64,000 nucleotides of DNA. It comes from Histomonas meleagridis. Its lineage: Eukaryota > Parabasalia > Tritrichomonadida > Dientamoebidae. This document shows positions 1 through 9,455 of this stretch, piece by piece. The notes beneath the pieces are model-generated. The model searched no databases, was not told the DNA's origin, and saw nothing but the letters and a program-made list of their open reading frames with translations. Both the position numbers and the translations under genes were made by a program. The stretch covers positions 682,001 through 746,000 of the forward strand of contig WSYJ01000142.1 in assembly GCA_020186115.1 (NCBI GenBank), written 5' to 3'. Numbering within the stretch: the stretch's first letter is position 1; the number at the start of each line of letters is the position of its first letter.

Positions 1-625
1 TTGAAAAAAAGCTCTGCCGATGGAATAATGAACTATCTTTATGTTTGAATCCAAAAAGTCTCGAAAATACCGTTTCGTCAACCCTTATCACATAGTCAGT
101 AATCCATTCTACTCCAAGAAATTCTGCATAAAATGGATCATCAGAAGATATCAATAGGGCATTATACAGTTTCTGATAAAAATGACAATTAGGATCATTT
201 CGTCTTCTAAAGTAGTTCCTTACAAGGTCTCCAAATGTGACTTCTTCGTCATTCCAATATGAATATGGAATGAAACCAAGTGACTTTGGATTGAACCTTA
301 CATCTTTATCATTACAAAGTGTTATAAATTCATTGTCACTAACAGTTAAAAGTGGTTGGATAAGAGGAGTTGGTGATGATTTCTGTTTTTTGATATGATT
401 TTTTGAAAGTGGAAGAACAGGTGGCTTTATAGACTCCTCTAAAAATGGTAGCGATGCTTTTGGCCGATGAGATATAGTTACATTGAAAGTATCATTTCGA
501 ATGATAGATTTATTTGGATTAATATTCTCGATATTGAAATCAATAAAACTAGAAGCATTTACATGGAATTGTATAGGCTCACTAAAGTCAATTGGGGAAG
601 AGAAGTCATTGGTTTGAAGGAACAT
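1..625 (-). CDS. Initiator-binding (IBD) domain protein, partial at left edge
   Basis: This frame is open from an ATG at 625 down to the window edge (208 codons) and continues outside. An in-frame TAA lies four codons upstream of the ATG, which supports the start. Residues 1-95 are low-complexity and look like a linker. Residues 96-208 resemble the trichomonad IBD fold of IBP39, the winged-helix domain that binds the transcription initiator (Inr): FIPYSYW at 118-124, FGDLVRNYF at 131-139 and EWITDYVIRVDETVFSRLFG at 173-192. The expected role is DNA binding at core promoters in the nucleus. The match comes from memory of the family, not a search. The paralogue family is large, so this need not be IBP39 itself. 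The C-terminal part is missing only because of the window boundary. Confidence 0.75.
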   Translation of the reverse strand, partial: MFLQTNDFSSPIDFSEPIQFHVNASSFIDFNIENINPNKSIIRNDTFNVTISHRPKASLPFLEESIKPPVLPLSKNHIKKQKSSPTPLIQPLLTVSDNEFITLCNDKDVRFNPKSLGFIPYSYWNDEEVTFGDLVRNYFRRRNDPNCHFYQKLYNALLISSDDPFYAEFLGVEWITDYVIRVDETVFSRLFGFKHKDSSLFHRQSFFS

Positions 626-1191
626 GTTTAAATATTACGAAATTGACGTTGGAAATTTTGAATGCAAAAATCAAACAGAGGGCTCTCAAATAATGAATTA
701 ATATTTCGGTTAGATCAATCGTAACGTACTGACTGTATAGAAAGCGACACTTTTCAGAAGAAGTCGATAATTTTTCAAGATTTTTTATTTGATGTGAAAA
801 TAATTTACTAAAACTCAAACAAAATAATTAACATATTTTTTTAGGAATCAAAGGAAATTTTTTAAGGAACAATCTAAATTTTTCTGCTGAAAGTTATTCA
901 CCCAAAAACACTATAAATATTATCGGTTAAATGTCAATTTGACAAGAATTTGCAGCTGGGAGCTCAGCCGATCAAAAAGTATACAAATGAGTGTCATAAT
1001 GACACTCATCTTTTTTAGAATAAATAGTTTTATCTTCGTTTACCATGGATATATTCGCATGCAAAGTGATATATAATATAGCCATTCATTATTGATATTA
1101 TATATTAATAAGATAAAGCTAGAAAAATTATATTTATCGAAAAATTGAAATTTTTATATTGTATAGGAAATAAAGTTAAGAAACTTCAAAA
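626..1191. other. Intergenic region between divergent genes, with two TGTCA-N3-TGACA dyads
   Basis: No supportable gene lies here. Short frames antisense to the IBD gene start are shadows. Two dyads of the form TGTCA-N3-TGACA lie at 932-944 and 992-1004 with centres 60 bp apart; the second extends to an 11-bp-arm palindrome at 987-1009. They sit between a leftward and a rightward gene, so a regulatory role is possible but unproven. Confidence 0.4.
932..1009. promoter_or_regulatory. Paired TGTCA-N3-TGACA palindromes (possible operator-like site)
   Basis: TGTCAATTTGACA at 932-944 and TGTCATAATGACA at 992-1004 are perfect dyads with 3-bp centres. The second lies inside a 23-bp palindrome at 987-1009. 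TGTCA/TGACA half-sites are typical of TALE homeodomain binding. The same dyad also occurs once inside the exportin coding region near 3766, so chance occurrence in AT-rich DNA is realistic. Confidence 0.25.
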
Positions 1192-1461
1192 ATGTTTTTG
1201 TTTATTGGATTGTTATTAAGGTGGGAGCACCTCGCAGATCCACCTAAAAAAGAGCCTGTTCCAAATGTTTATGTTGGACAAAGAGTTTATGTTTCAGGCA
1301 CACTTTATTATACTTCATATTGTGATCCAGGAGATGACCGTGGAACTGTTAACGGATATTACTATGTCATGAAGTATGTAGAAGGCAGAAGAGCACCAAT
1401 TTGCATTAGCAGTGATGGCAGTGGTTACACAGGTTGGGTTAAAGAATCTGCAATCAGATAA
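1192..1461 (+). CDS. Small SH3-like domain protein (lysin-type module, possible gene remnant)
   Basis: This is an 89-residue frame with an ATG start and an in-frame TAA five codons upstream. Residues 1-10 are hydrophobic (MFLFIGLLLR), but this is too short for a convincing signal peptide. Residues 27-89 read as one beta-rich domain, with GQRVYVSGTLYYTSY at 29-43, YYYVMKYVEGR at 56-66 and a GWVKES ending. This is the pattern of bacterial-type SH3 domains that target cell-wall hydrolases. Trichomonads carry laterally acquired NlpC/P60 and GH25 cell-wall enzymes with such modules. No catalytic domain is encoded on either side, so this is either a free-standing SH3 protein or the surviving end of a decayed lysin. 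Domain recognition is by eye. Confidence 0.55.
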   Translation: MFLFIGLLLRWEHLADPPKKEPVPNVYVGQRVYVSGTLYYTSYCDPGDDRGTVNGYYYVMKYVEGRRAPICISSDGSGYTGWVKESAIR

Positions 1462-2466
1462 GTAAAAAATTAATTTTCCGATTTTTGGAACAATTATTTA
1501 TCAAATGAAACCTTTAATCACGTTAACACTTAGACAAGTCCTGTTGTTCTCGAATTTCCGAGTAGAACCACAAAATCAACTCAAAGCAAATTCGATACAT
1601 GTAAATTATATAAAATTGTGAGTTCGAAAATTTTTAGCCTGTCAAAAACATGTGCAATTGGAGAAATCAAATCAAAAATAGTTTTTTATTTACACAATCA
1701 TATGAATAGATATGCGCACTTGTTTCACGATTTACTATAAACATAACATTCAATTCTTTAGTGAAGATTATTTGCATCAGTTATTATATTCGGTTCGAGG
1801 TTCATTTACAATTTTAATATCATTGAAAGAACATGTAATACTGTTTCTCTTATATATGCACGTATTTTGGTGAGCAAAAGTCTATGACATAACCAAATAA
1901 ATTTGATTAAATGGTAAAACCACATTGTTATCATTAATTGCAAAATTCAGGAGTAATATATTCTGGATTTTGTTCACCTGTCTAAGCATTTTGTAATGAA
2001 GCACCACAAATATTGGAATAAATTGGAATGAGTGTATCAAGTTTAAGTGATCAAAATTAAATTCGAATTTAAAATATCAGTAAAAATCTTTATAAATCCA
2101 ATTAAGTTATTAGTAGAATATTATTGGAAATTTCTTGAATGCCATCAATGTTCCTCTTCAATTCCAAGTGTGTATGAAAAAATCTCAAATTTAAAACATT
2201 TCATAAACAAAATTCGATACATTTTCACAAAAAAATGAATTTCTCACGAATGAGAAATCATAATCAAAATAGCTTGCTCAATAATCATTTTCACACGTAG
2301 AATTTTTTAAAAATTATTTATTGAAATTCCAAATTTCATTATTTCCTATATTATACAAATTTAAAATATTTTCATAAATGCAAATTTTATTATAATTACA
2401 AACAAATGATTTAATGTGAACCGAAGAAAAATCAATTACCAAAATTAAAGTAAAACTAACACTAAT
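1462..2466. other. Intergenic, no gene recognised; one short hairpin
   Basis: This is AT-rich sequence. A 63-codon frame at 2047-2238 begins with GTG, resembles nothing and is not called. A perfect 8-bp-stem hairpin with a CGAA loop lies at 2239-2258, downstream of the exportin gene's stop on the opposite strand. Nothing else is supported. Confidence 0.4.
2239..2258. repeat. Short inverted repeat (8-bp stem, CGAA tetraloop)
   Basis: The arms ATTTCTCA (2239-2246) and TGAGAAAT (2251-2258) are perfect complements around a CGAA loop. It lies about 210 bp beyond the exportin-like gene's 3' end and could form in that gene's trailer transcript. Function is unknown. Confidence 0.3.
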
Positions 2467-5130
2467 TTAATAACATACTTCCAAAGACAATTGCGATAAA
2501 TCTGGAAATTCGATTCCTTCATCAGATTCAGTCCCATTTGAATCCAACGAATCTAATTTCGCGAACATACCATCTTTAAACGGAATGCTGCAGTGAACTG
2601 TGTACAGGAAATTGCTGAACGCGCAATCGACCAAATTAATGTCTTCGATATTTTGCTTGAGATAATTAATGAAGTCCATGATGAATCCGTCATCTGTTTG
2701 TGGGAGCTTTGCCGTAAGTATTTGATGTAGTACCTCTGTTAACTTATTTTCATCAACATAACACTTCATGCAAACATCAATGAAATTTTGAAATAATTTG
2801 ATTTCCTTCGAATAATACCGATCAAAGCTTGAGTCAAGCAAAACAGTAATGATCACGTCCAATATATCCTTTCCAGAGTTTTCCAGATGCTTTGAAAGCG
2901 GAACAAGATCGCATGACGATAAAAAACCATCAATGAATTCCAAAACGGTTTTGACAGAGTGTATCGGCATGTTTTTCAATGCTCTTTGAATTATTTGAAT
3001 TGGAAATTGGTCGGTTTTGTTCCAGTACTGAAACACCTCCAAAAACTCAAAAACAAATTCTGTTTCCTCACCACTATCATTTAGAAGTGGCAACGCAATC
3101 TTCTCAAAAATTATTGGGAAGAACAATTCTTCTTCGTTATGAATCTTTCTAATGATAGTGAAAAATGATAATGAAAAAGAACCAAAATTCAGATTTTCGA
3201 TTGAGCTTTGAAGGATGGCTTGGAATTGTTGAGCAATTTCATCCCAATTTTCAGCAAGACAAATTAAAGATCCGGCCAATGAATAACAAATTTCCATTAA
3301 GTTATGTGTATCTTCAGGTAAGTTATAACAACTTATAATCTTTACTACTACATTCAGAATATCTCCTCCAGCTAACGAAGAAAACGATGGGCATCTTGTG
3401 TTGAATTCGTCCACAATTTTCAATACTTTAACATAAAGTGCCAAGTTTTCATCGTCCATTTGGAGAACGTTATCGGCGTTAGCGGTTATAAATTGAACGC
3501 ACGATTTCAATGACTCTTGAATGATGTAAACCATTGAATTTTCATCACAACAAAGTGATGAAATTGAAGCAACAGCATTAAATAAACCTGAAACTGCAGG
3601 TTGCATAAACATTACAGGAGATAAGTTTGATAAAAACTTTGTGATTAATTTCGTTAAAGTATAATCAAGAAGAGTAAACACTTGAATGAATTTTTGTAAC
3701 AAATATTTGACAGCTATCACAAAAGCATTCAAATAATTCTGATTGTTTGAATTGAATACGTTAACTGTCATTTTGACAAAATATTTAAAGAGAATTTGCT
3801 GTTTTGGATATAAAACTTTCAAATTCTTGGCAAGTGTCAAAATAAACGCACATATCACTTCTTCATCAGTTTTATCTGTAACAGAACGAATTAATTTGTT
3901 CATTAATTGGATGGAAAAGTCCGGGCTACTAAAACAACCAACTGTACAAGCAGATGCATAACATAGTTGTTTTGATATGTTTTGACTATCTAAAAATTTC
4001 ATCACGAAATCAGGTTTCAAATTTGTTATTATCACAATGCAAATTCGTGCGTTTTCGTCAATGATTAATGAATTATCAACAGACAAATGTAATATTTCAT
4101 ACATATTTTGAAATAATATTGTTAAAAATGGTTTGACAATGTTGTTCTCATTAATTTGTTGCGCAACAAAATAAAATCTGAAAAACGTCGACCAAAATGT
4201 CCAATAAAGTGTTACATCGAGTTTGGACCATTGCGGATTTGTTAATATCTTAAGTATATCCAAAAGAAGCTTTTGCGCATTTGGTGATGAACATTGAATA
4301 TTATGGAATTGCGTGATGTGCGTAGCTAATATTTGACTTATGAGTATCGGAATTTCATTGTTTACCGAAATAAAGCGGTATAAGTTCGAAATTAAGGTAT
4401 ATCCAATTGGCGGAATAAGTTGCTCAATGTCATAACGCTCAACAAATATCTTGCGAATGATTTGTAGAGACTGTTTTGCAAGTTTTCGGTCTTGGAGAAA
4501 AGAATGTGTTAATGCTGACACCTTTAGTGGATCAATAACTCGTTCAAGTGGTACCCATTTAACAAGATGAAGTAGGAGGATTAATGAATATGGTGATTCG
4601 TGTGCACGTTGGAATATGTTTTGAACTAAATTGGGTAAAATTGTGATGATGAAATTTCTCATAATGAGTTTTTGAGTAACGGGTAATTGACGGTCTGTAA
4701 GAAGATCTTCAGCAAAAAGTGAAAAGATATGAAATGTTGGAGCCGAAATACAATCTTCAAAGAAAGATGGCCATTGTTCGGGCCATTCATGCATACCTAA
4801 CTTTGCTAAAATGCGTGATGATAACTTGCTAATTTTTGGATGAAAGTTGGTGGGATTATTTGAAAAATTAAAGAGTTGAACTTTGATTTGTGATCTGATT
4901 TCTGGTGGTAAAGTAAACCAACTTGAAGGAATAGAACTGTCAATCATAGATAGGGCAACGAAGAGAGGGTAAAAATCATTTGTTTTTTGAAATAATTCAA
5001 AAATAATTCCAATTGTATCTAAATTTAGAGTAAAGTTTGAAAAAAATGCAGTAGCATTATGTTGAAGAGTTATATCTTTGGAATATAATTGGTTTGCCAT
5101 TTCGGCAAACGTAGAAACATTCGTTTCCAT
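2467..5130 (-). CDS. Exportin-1-like nuclear transport receptor (importin-beta superfamily)
   Basis: This 887-residue all-helical HEAT-type protein starts at the ATG at 5130. The N-terminus has the importin-beta N-terminal layout, followed at 115-123 by EWPEQWPSF, the signature seen in exportin-1/CRM1 and relatives (E-W-P-x-x-W-P). An Xpo1-like helical region follows (about residues 125-260). Expected role: Ran-GTP-dependent export of cargo through the nuclear pore. Known exportin-1 proteins are about 1,070 residues, so this one is short, and the conserved central cargo-groove block is not obvious by eye. It may be another exportin such as XPO5/XPO6 or a divergent CRM1. The C-terminus is acidic. 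The gene is transcribed divergently from the RhoGAP gene, with about 480 bp between start codons. Confidence 0.7.
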   Translation of the reverse strand: METNVSTFAEMANQLYSKDITLQHNATAFFSNFTLNLDTIGIIFELFQKTNDFYPLFVALSMIDSSIPSSWFTLPPEIRSQIKVQLFNFSNNPTNFHPKISKLSSRILAKLGMHEWPEQWPSFFEDCISAPTFHIFSLFAEDLLTDRQLPVTQKLIMRNFIITILPNLVQNIFQRAHESPYSLILLLHLVKWVPLERVIDPLKVSALTHSFLQDRKLAKQSLQIIRKIFVERYDIEQLIPPIGYTLISNLYRFISVNNEIPILISQILATHITQFHNIQCSSPNAQKLLLDILKILTNPQWSKLDVTLYWTFWSTFFRFYFVAQQINENNIVKPFLTILFQNMYEILHLSVDNSLIIDENARICIVIITNLKPDFVMKFLDSQNISKQLCYASACTVGCFSSPDFSIQLMNKLIRSVTDKTDEEVICAFILTLAKNLKVLYPKQQILFKYFVKMTVNVFNSNNQNYLNAFVIAVKYLLQKFIQVFTLLDYTLTKLITKFLSNLSPVMFMQPAVSGLFNAVASISSLCCDENSMVYIIQESLKSCVQFITANADNVLQMDDENLALYVKVLKIVDEFNTRCPSFSSLAGGDILNVVVKIISCYNLPEDTHNLMEICYSLAGSLICLAENWDEIAQQFQAILQSSIENLNFGSFSLSFFTIIRKIHNEEELFFPIIFEKIALPLLNDSGEETEFVFEFLEVFQYWNKTDQFPIQIIQRALKNMPIHSVKTVLEFIDGFLSSCDLVPLSKHLENSGKDILDVIITVLLDSSFDRYYSKEIKLFQNFIDVCMKCYVDENKLTEVLHQILTAKLPQTDDGFIMDFINYLKQNIEDINLVDCAFSNFLYTVHCSIPFKDGMFAKLDSLDSNGTESDEGIEFPDLSQLSLEVCY

Positions 5131-5611
5131 ATGATATTACTGGTTGAGTATATTTCAGGTTAAAACCGACCACATAATGATTGAAATCCAAAATTTCCAC
5201 AGCCGAACCCTCAAAAATTGAACGCGGAGTTGAGAAGAAATTAAATACTGGTACCCCCATCATTGAAGAAATAGTTTTGGATTTTGTGCTTATTAGGCTT
5301 ATTGTTTAAATTTAGAATGAGCATTGAATCTAAGAACAAGAATTCTTGTCATAATTTTTCCGATAACGAATTTTATTAATCAAAATAATATTTCAAAGAT
5401 TTTTTTTTTTTGTTTTACAAATTTGATGCTTATTTTTATTGCAATTTGAAATTATCTTGATCAAGATTTTTTGCTTGTTATCCATGTAAAATGTTGATTT
5501 TTGTTGTTTCAAAAGAAAAAAAAAGTTTCGATTGAAACTATCAAAAAGTTCTTCAGAAAATATGGTCGCAAAATAACGTCCATCGGTGCGCCCCAACAAT
5601 TTTCCCCACAA
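5131..5611. other. Divergent intergenic region between exportin and RhoGAP genes
   Basis: Only short antisense shadow frames are seen. A long T tract lies at about 5400-5411 and an A tract just before 5525. The + strand frame of the RhoGAP gene is open back to 5501 but has no ATG before 5612. No clear Inr, M3 or M5 element was found for either gene. Confidence 0.35.
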
Positions 5612-7732
5612 ATGATCCATGTTTACTACAGATATTTTGCTGATGATGAGCCATACTTTTTCGACCCAGCAACCAATGTTACTACCTACCAATTTCCAAG
5701 CGATGGAATAGTTCTTGATCCAACAACATTAACCCCAGTTGAATACGATCCAATAGAAAATCCTGAATATGGAATGTTGTTAAATGCATACAACGAATTT
5801 GTATATCAACAGCAGCAAGCGGCTATAAAAGCTCAAAATCGAGAAAAGATGAAAAACGAACCGCCAAAATCCCAAGGCATTTCTGTCAAATCTGGTACAC
5901 TAATTCAAACCATAGAGCCTTCAGATGAAGAACTTCAAAACAATACACAAAAACCGCCAACTGATCCATTAGAAATCGAAGAAATTCCAACGACTCAAGA
6001 ACCAGAATCATCCAACGTAGTTTACACTCCCATTGAAGAGAGTGATCATTCCGATGGCGAAAATATCAAACACTCAAACGTAGAAAATCAAGTTGAAGAT
6101 TCTCTAATAGTTCCAAAGACTGAAGAAAAGAAGCCAGAAAAAAGAAAGCCGCCTCTGCCACGAATTAAGTCATCCCTGGAAATTGATGTTGAACCGAAAC
6201 ACAAACATTCACCATCAGATGAACAACCTCCACCCATCAACGCTGATGTTCGTAACTTAAAGCGTAGTTTAACTGTTCGCCAATCAGACACATCTAGGCG
6301 TCATAATTCTAGGAAAAGTCATATGTTTCAAGATCCACTTAATTTCGGAGAAGAAGTTACTACCGAGAGAAAAAAGCACTCTGGAAAACACAGGCGCACT
6401 CGAGCTCGTCAAAATACCAATCTTCTTGACATTCCAGATATTGTCAATAATTTTGATGAGAACAAAATTGTAAAACCTGCAGCCCCCAAGCGCGACACCT
6501 CCTTCTTTCCCAATTCCAAAGCTCCTTATCTTCCTTCAGACATACAAGAAAATATACATAAATTCCAAGTTGAAGAATATGCTAAGCAATACTTCCGTGA
6601 GCATCGTAAAGGCAAAGTCTTCAATCGAAAACTTGTTTCTGTTGAACAAATTACACAATTTTCAAAAGAACCTTTGGAATTTCCACTCATCAAATCAACA
6701 AATCAAAATGATGAAAAGAACGCTGTGAAGTGTTTCAAGCTTATCCTCAACTATACTGGTGTTATTCCTGTCAAAGGTGCATCTGTTTGTGCTGATCAAC
6801 TTGTCCAAATACTAACCAATAATCCAAGTCTTTACGACGAAGTCTACTTCCAGTTGATCAAGCAGACCCGTCAAAATCCAAATCCTGATTGGGAGATTAA
6901 GACATGGGAATTATTTTTGATTATTGCGACAATATTTCCATCATCTCGAAATAGTGAAGTTTGGATCAAATCCCATCTTGCTCGCTCAGCCATGTCTCCT
7001 AGCAAGGACATTTCTAATCTTGCCCAATTCACATACATCAGATTTTCAGCTCGATGTGCTATTGGCAAGCCTAAGACTAACTTAGAAGTCAACTATTCCG
7101 TCAAGATACCCAAACAAGTTAATCGGGGATATTGCACCTTTTCCGCATCAATTTATGAGCATCTCTGGTTCCAGCGTAAGGAGCACCCCAAATTCCCGAT
7201 ACCGATCATTGTCTATCGTATGTCAGAAGCGATACTTTCAAAAGGTGCGGAGACCGTTACCGGTATCTTTCGTCTTCCTGGTAATATGAAATTAGTTCAA
7301 CAGATGGTTCAAGAGATTGATAAAGGTAATGACCCTATTCCTAATTCAGAAATTTATGATTTGTTGTCATTATTTAAACTTTGGTTCCGTGATCTTCCAA
7401 ATCCAACAGTTCCAGTTGAATCATTACCATACTTAAAGAATGCATACGAGGACCGTAATTACCTCGATTTCGTTGTCCAATATCTTCCAGTAGCACATTT
7501 AAATCTTCTTGGATATTTAATCGGTTTCTTACAAAAGCTATCTAAAGCTGAAGAAACAACTAAAATGGGTTCAAAGAATTTGGCAATTGTGTTTGCACCG
7601 AATATAGTTCAGCCACAAGTCGACTTGAAGGAACCGCAACAGATCAAAGAATACTCAGATATAGCAGTGGGTTTCTTACAGTTCTTAATAGAGAATTGGG
7701 ATTGTTCACAGTACTATCCACTAAAGCTATAG
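5612..7732 (+). CDS. WW-MyTH4-RhoGAP protein (ARHGAP39/Vilse-like)
   Basis: The first ATG in the frame is at 5612, giving 706 residues; the open stretch before it has only a TTG. Order: a WW-like domain at about 3-36 (YYRYF ... YFFDPATNVTTYQFP), a long polar linker rich in Pro/Glu/Lys, a MyTH4 domain at about 350-490, and a RhoGAP domain at about 525-690. The arginine finger is R554 in GIFRLPG. The WW-MyTH4-RhoGAP order matches the ARHGAP39/Vilse family, whose members switch off Rac/Cdc42-type GTPases at the cytoskeleton; MyTH4 domains bind microtubules or membranes. The later RhoGAP block NLAIVFAPNIVQP is intact. It probably regulates actin or microtubule remodelling in this amoeboid-capable flagellate. 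The family is clear; the exact GTPase is unknown. Confidence 0.92.
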   Translation: MIHVYYRYFADDEPYFFDPATNVTTYQFPSDGIVLDPTTLTPVEYDPIENPEYGMLLNAYNEFVYQQQQAAIKAQNREKMKNEPPKSQGISVKSGTLIQTIEPSDEELQNNTQKPPTDPLEIEEIPTTQEPESSNVVYTPIEESDHSDGENIKHSNVENQVEDSLIVPKTEEKKPEKRKPPLPRIKSSLEIDVEPKHKHSPSDEQPPPINADVRNLKRSLTVRQSDTSRRHNSRKSHMFQDPLNFGEEVTTERKKHSGKHRRTRARQNTNLLDIPDIVNNFDENKIVKPAAPKRDTSFFPNSKAPYLPSDIQENIHKFQVEEYAKQYFREHRKGKVFNRKLVSVEQITQFSKEPLEFPLIKSTNQNDEKNAVKCFKLILNYTGVIPVKGASVCADQLVQILTNNPSLYDEVYFQLIKQTRQNPNPDWEIKTWELFLIIATIFPSSRNSEVWIKSHLARSAMSPSKDISNLAQFTYIRFSARCAIGKPKTNLEVNYSVKIPKQVNRGYCTFSASIYEHLWFQRKEHPKFPIPIIVYRMSEAILSKGAETVTGIFRLPGNMKLVQQMVQEIDKGNDPIPNSEIYDLLSLFKLWFRDLPNPTVPVESLPYLKNAYEDRNYLDFVVQYLPVAHLNLLGYLIGFLQKLSKAEETTKMGSKNLAIVFAPNIVQPQVDLKEPQQIKEYSDIAVGFLQFLIENWDCSQYYPLKL

Positions 7733-7946
7733 ATATATTTCTTGTGCGGTTGTGGTGATTTTAAATTAAAGAGAATTTTATTAAAGGAATGATATTACAT
7801 GTTTTTCTTTTTTTTTCTTTTTTTAGATAATAAATGTTTTAATTTAATAGCGAATGATAATGTTTGCTTCGTTGTTGTTTATGGATTTAATGAAATAAAA
7901 AGACAAAAGTTCGGAGAACGTTAAAATATAAAATTCAGTTTATCAC

Positions 7947-8807
7947 ATGAAAAAAAATATTATTCCGTTAATACTTGAGAAAGCAGGAATCAAAGATGAA
8001 ATAGTCTCTATTGTTTCAAGAGGGGGAGGTGATGTTAGTGACTCTTATTCAATCAAAACAAAGCAAGAATCTTATTTCTTGAAAATTAATTCTTTATCTT
8101 TTGAATCTAACTTTCAATCAGAATTTACTGGACTTCAAAAAATCACTGAATCTAATGCAATAGTTTGTCCGAAGCCACTTTCAGTTGGTACCTATGAAAA
8201 TTATTCTTATCTTTTAATGAGCAATCTCCATAATTTAGGTCGTGCAACCTATAAAATCGGAAAGCACATTGCACAAATGCACAAAAATAGCCAAACCAAT
8301 CAATATGGCTTTCCAATATTAACATTTTGTGGATCCACACCACTGGACAATCAAATGACAAATGAACCATGGAGTGAATGGTTTGCACGCCATCGTATAG
8401 GAGCTATTCTTGATCAAATCGGGACATCTAAAGTTTCCACCAGAAGTAAAGATCAAATTGTTGAACGAATAATTCAACTTCTCAAAGATCATGACGCCGA
8501 CTCCGTCCCTTGCCTTGTCCATGGCGACCTATGGTCTGGTAACATGGGCGAAACTGATGGGCAGCCATGCATTTATGATCCTGGCTGCTATTATGGCGAC
8601 GGCGAAGTCGATTTGGCGATGACAGAGTTGTTTGGAGGCTTCGGATCGAAGTTCTATGAGGAGTATAAAAAGGTTTTGCCAATACATGAGGGGTATCAAA
8701 GGAGAAAACCAATTTATAACCTGTTCCATATCTTAAATCATGCGCTAATGTTCGGCGGATTCTATGTAACTGAAGCTGAACATGAAATAGAAAAACTTTT
8801 TAAGTAA
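7947..8807 (+). CDS. Fructosamine-3-kinase family protein
   Basis: The protein has 286 residues, the usual length for the family, and starts at the ATG at 7947. The APH/FN3K kinase fold is shown by an N-lobe lysine in YFLKIN (43-48), the catalytic loop HGDLWSGN at 192-199, and the metal-binding DPG at 211-213 followed by YGDGEVDLAM, typical of fructosamine kinases. Known members phosphorylate sugar adducts on glycated amines, which then break down; many are bacterial ribulosamine/erythrulosamine kinases. Role: cytosolic protein deglycation. The relatives I can recall are bacterial, so lateral acquisition is plausible, but a tree is required. A possible initiator (TTCAGTTTATCAC) abuts the ATG. 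Confidence 0.88.
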   Translation: MKKNIIPLILEKAGIKDEIVSIVSRGGGDVSDSYSIKTKQESYFLKINSLSFESNFQSEFTGLQKITESNAIVCPKPLSVGTYENYSYLLMSNLHNLGRATYKIGKHIAQMHKNSQTNQYGFPILTFCGSTPLDNQMTNEPWSEWFARHRIGAILDQIGTSKVSTRSKDQIVERIIQLLKDHDADSVPCLVHGDLWSGNMGETDGQPCIYDPGCYYGDGEVDLAMTELFGGFGSKFYEEYKKVLPIHEGYQRRKPIYNLFHILNHALMFGGFYVTEAEHEIEKLFK

Positions 8808-9455
8808 GGAAAAAATAATTTTATTATCATTAAAAATAAATTTTATAATTTTGAACTTACAGTGATTTCTTGGTTAGAGGAATTACAATTGGAAAAGAAA
8901 TTTTTTTTACATATTAATTTCGTTTAATGAATTTAAATAATAATTTCTAATAAAAAAACATGAGAAATATGATTCCTTTGGAATATTTGAGATATCATTT
9001 TTAATTATAATATTGATTGCAAAGTTCATAGAATGTTTAATCATAAAGTCTAATTCATCTATAAATAACTTCATTTTTTGAGGCGGAGCCAACAATTTTA
9101 CATACAAAAGATATAAAGTATATTCTAAGTCATTATGATGTGTGTTGAGTGAGATTTTAGGATCCTTTATTTTTCCACTTTAAAAACATTTGAAGAATAT
9201 TAAAATTTTTAAAAATGTTCAATAACAAAATCATTTCCAGTATCTATTTTATATATTGTTGTATGGTATAATAATCATACAATTTTTCCGATTTTAATTA
9301 ATTTTAGATAATGATTAAATTATTAGAAATTATGTTATGCACAATTTAATGAAAATGTGCGAGCATTCATAATTTCCCTCATCAAAATTTTTTGAATTGA
9401 AAACGATTGCATTAGATTCTGGTCGTGCGACCGTTTATAAAATTTTGTTCGACCA
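8808..9455. other. Intergenic, no gene recognised; M3-like promoter site at its end
   Basis: The sequence is AT-rich with no supportable frame; a 66-codon minus-strand frame at 8907-9107 resembles nothing. An M3-like site lies at 9429-9436 just before the TTC27-like gene. Confidence 0.4.
9429..9436 (+). promoter_or_regulatory. M3-like core promoter motif of the TTC27-like gene
   Basis: GACCGTTT fits the T. vaginalis M3 consensus (A/G/T)(A/G)C(G/C)G(T/C)T(T/A/G), a Myb-type recognition element. It lies 20 bases before the ATG at 9456. The longer string TGCGACCGTTT recurs near 26046. Confidence 0.5.

Noticed and set aside
1785-1805. GGTTCGAGG string resembling a tRNA T-arm
   Set aside because: No matching acceptor stem, anticodon arm or D-arm could be folded around it.
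2047-2238. 63-codon plus-strand frame
   Set aside because: Begins with GTG, AT-rich composition, no recognisable motif, no promoter signal.
3766-3778. TGTCATTTTGACA dyad in the exportin gene
   Set aside because: Lies inside conserved coding sequence; taken as a chance occurrence that lowers confidence in the similar dyads at 932-1009.
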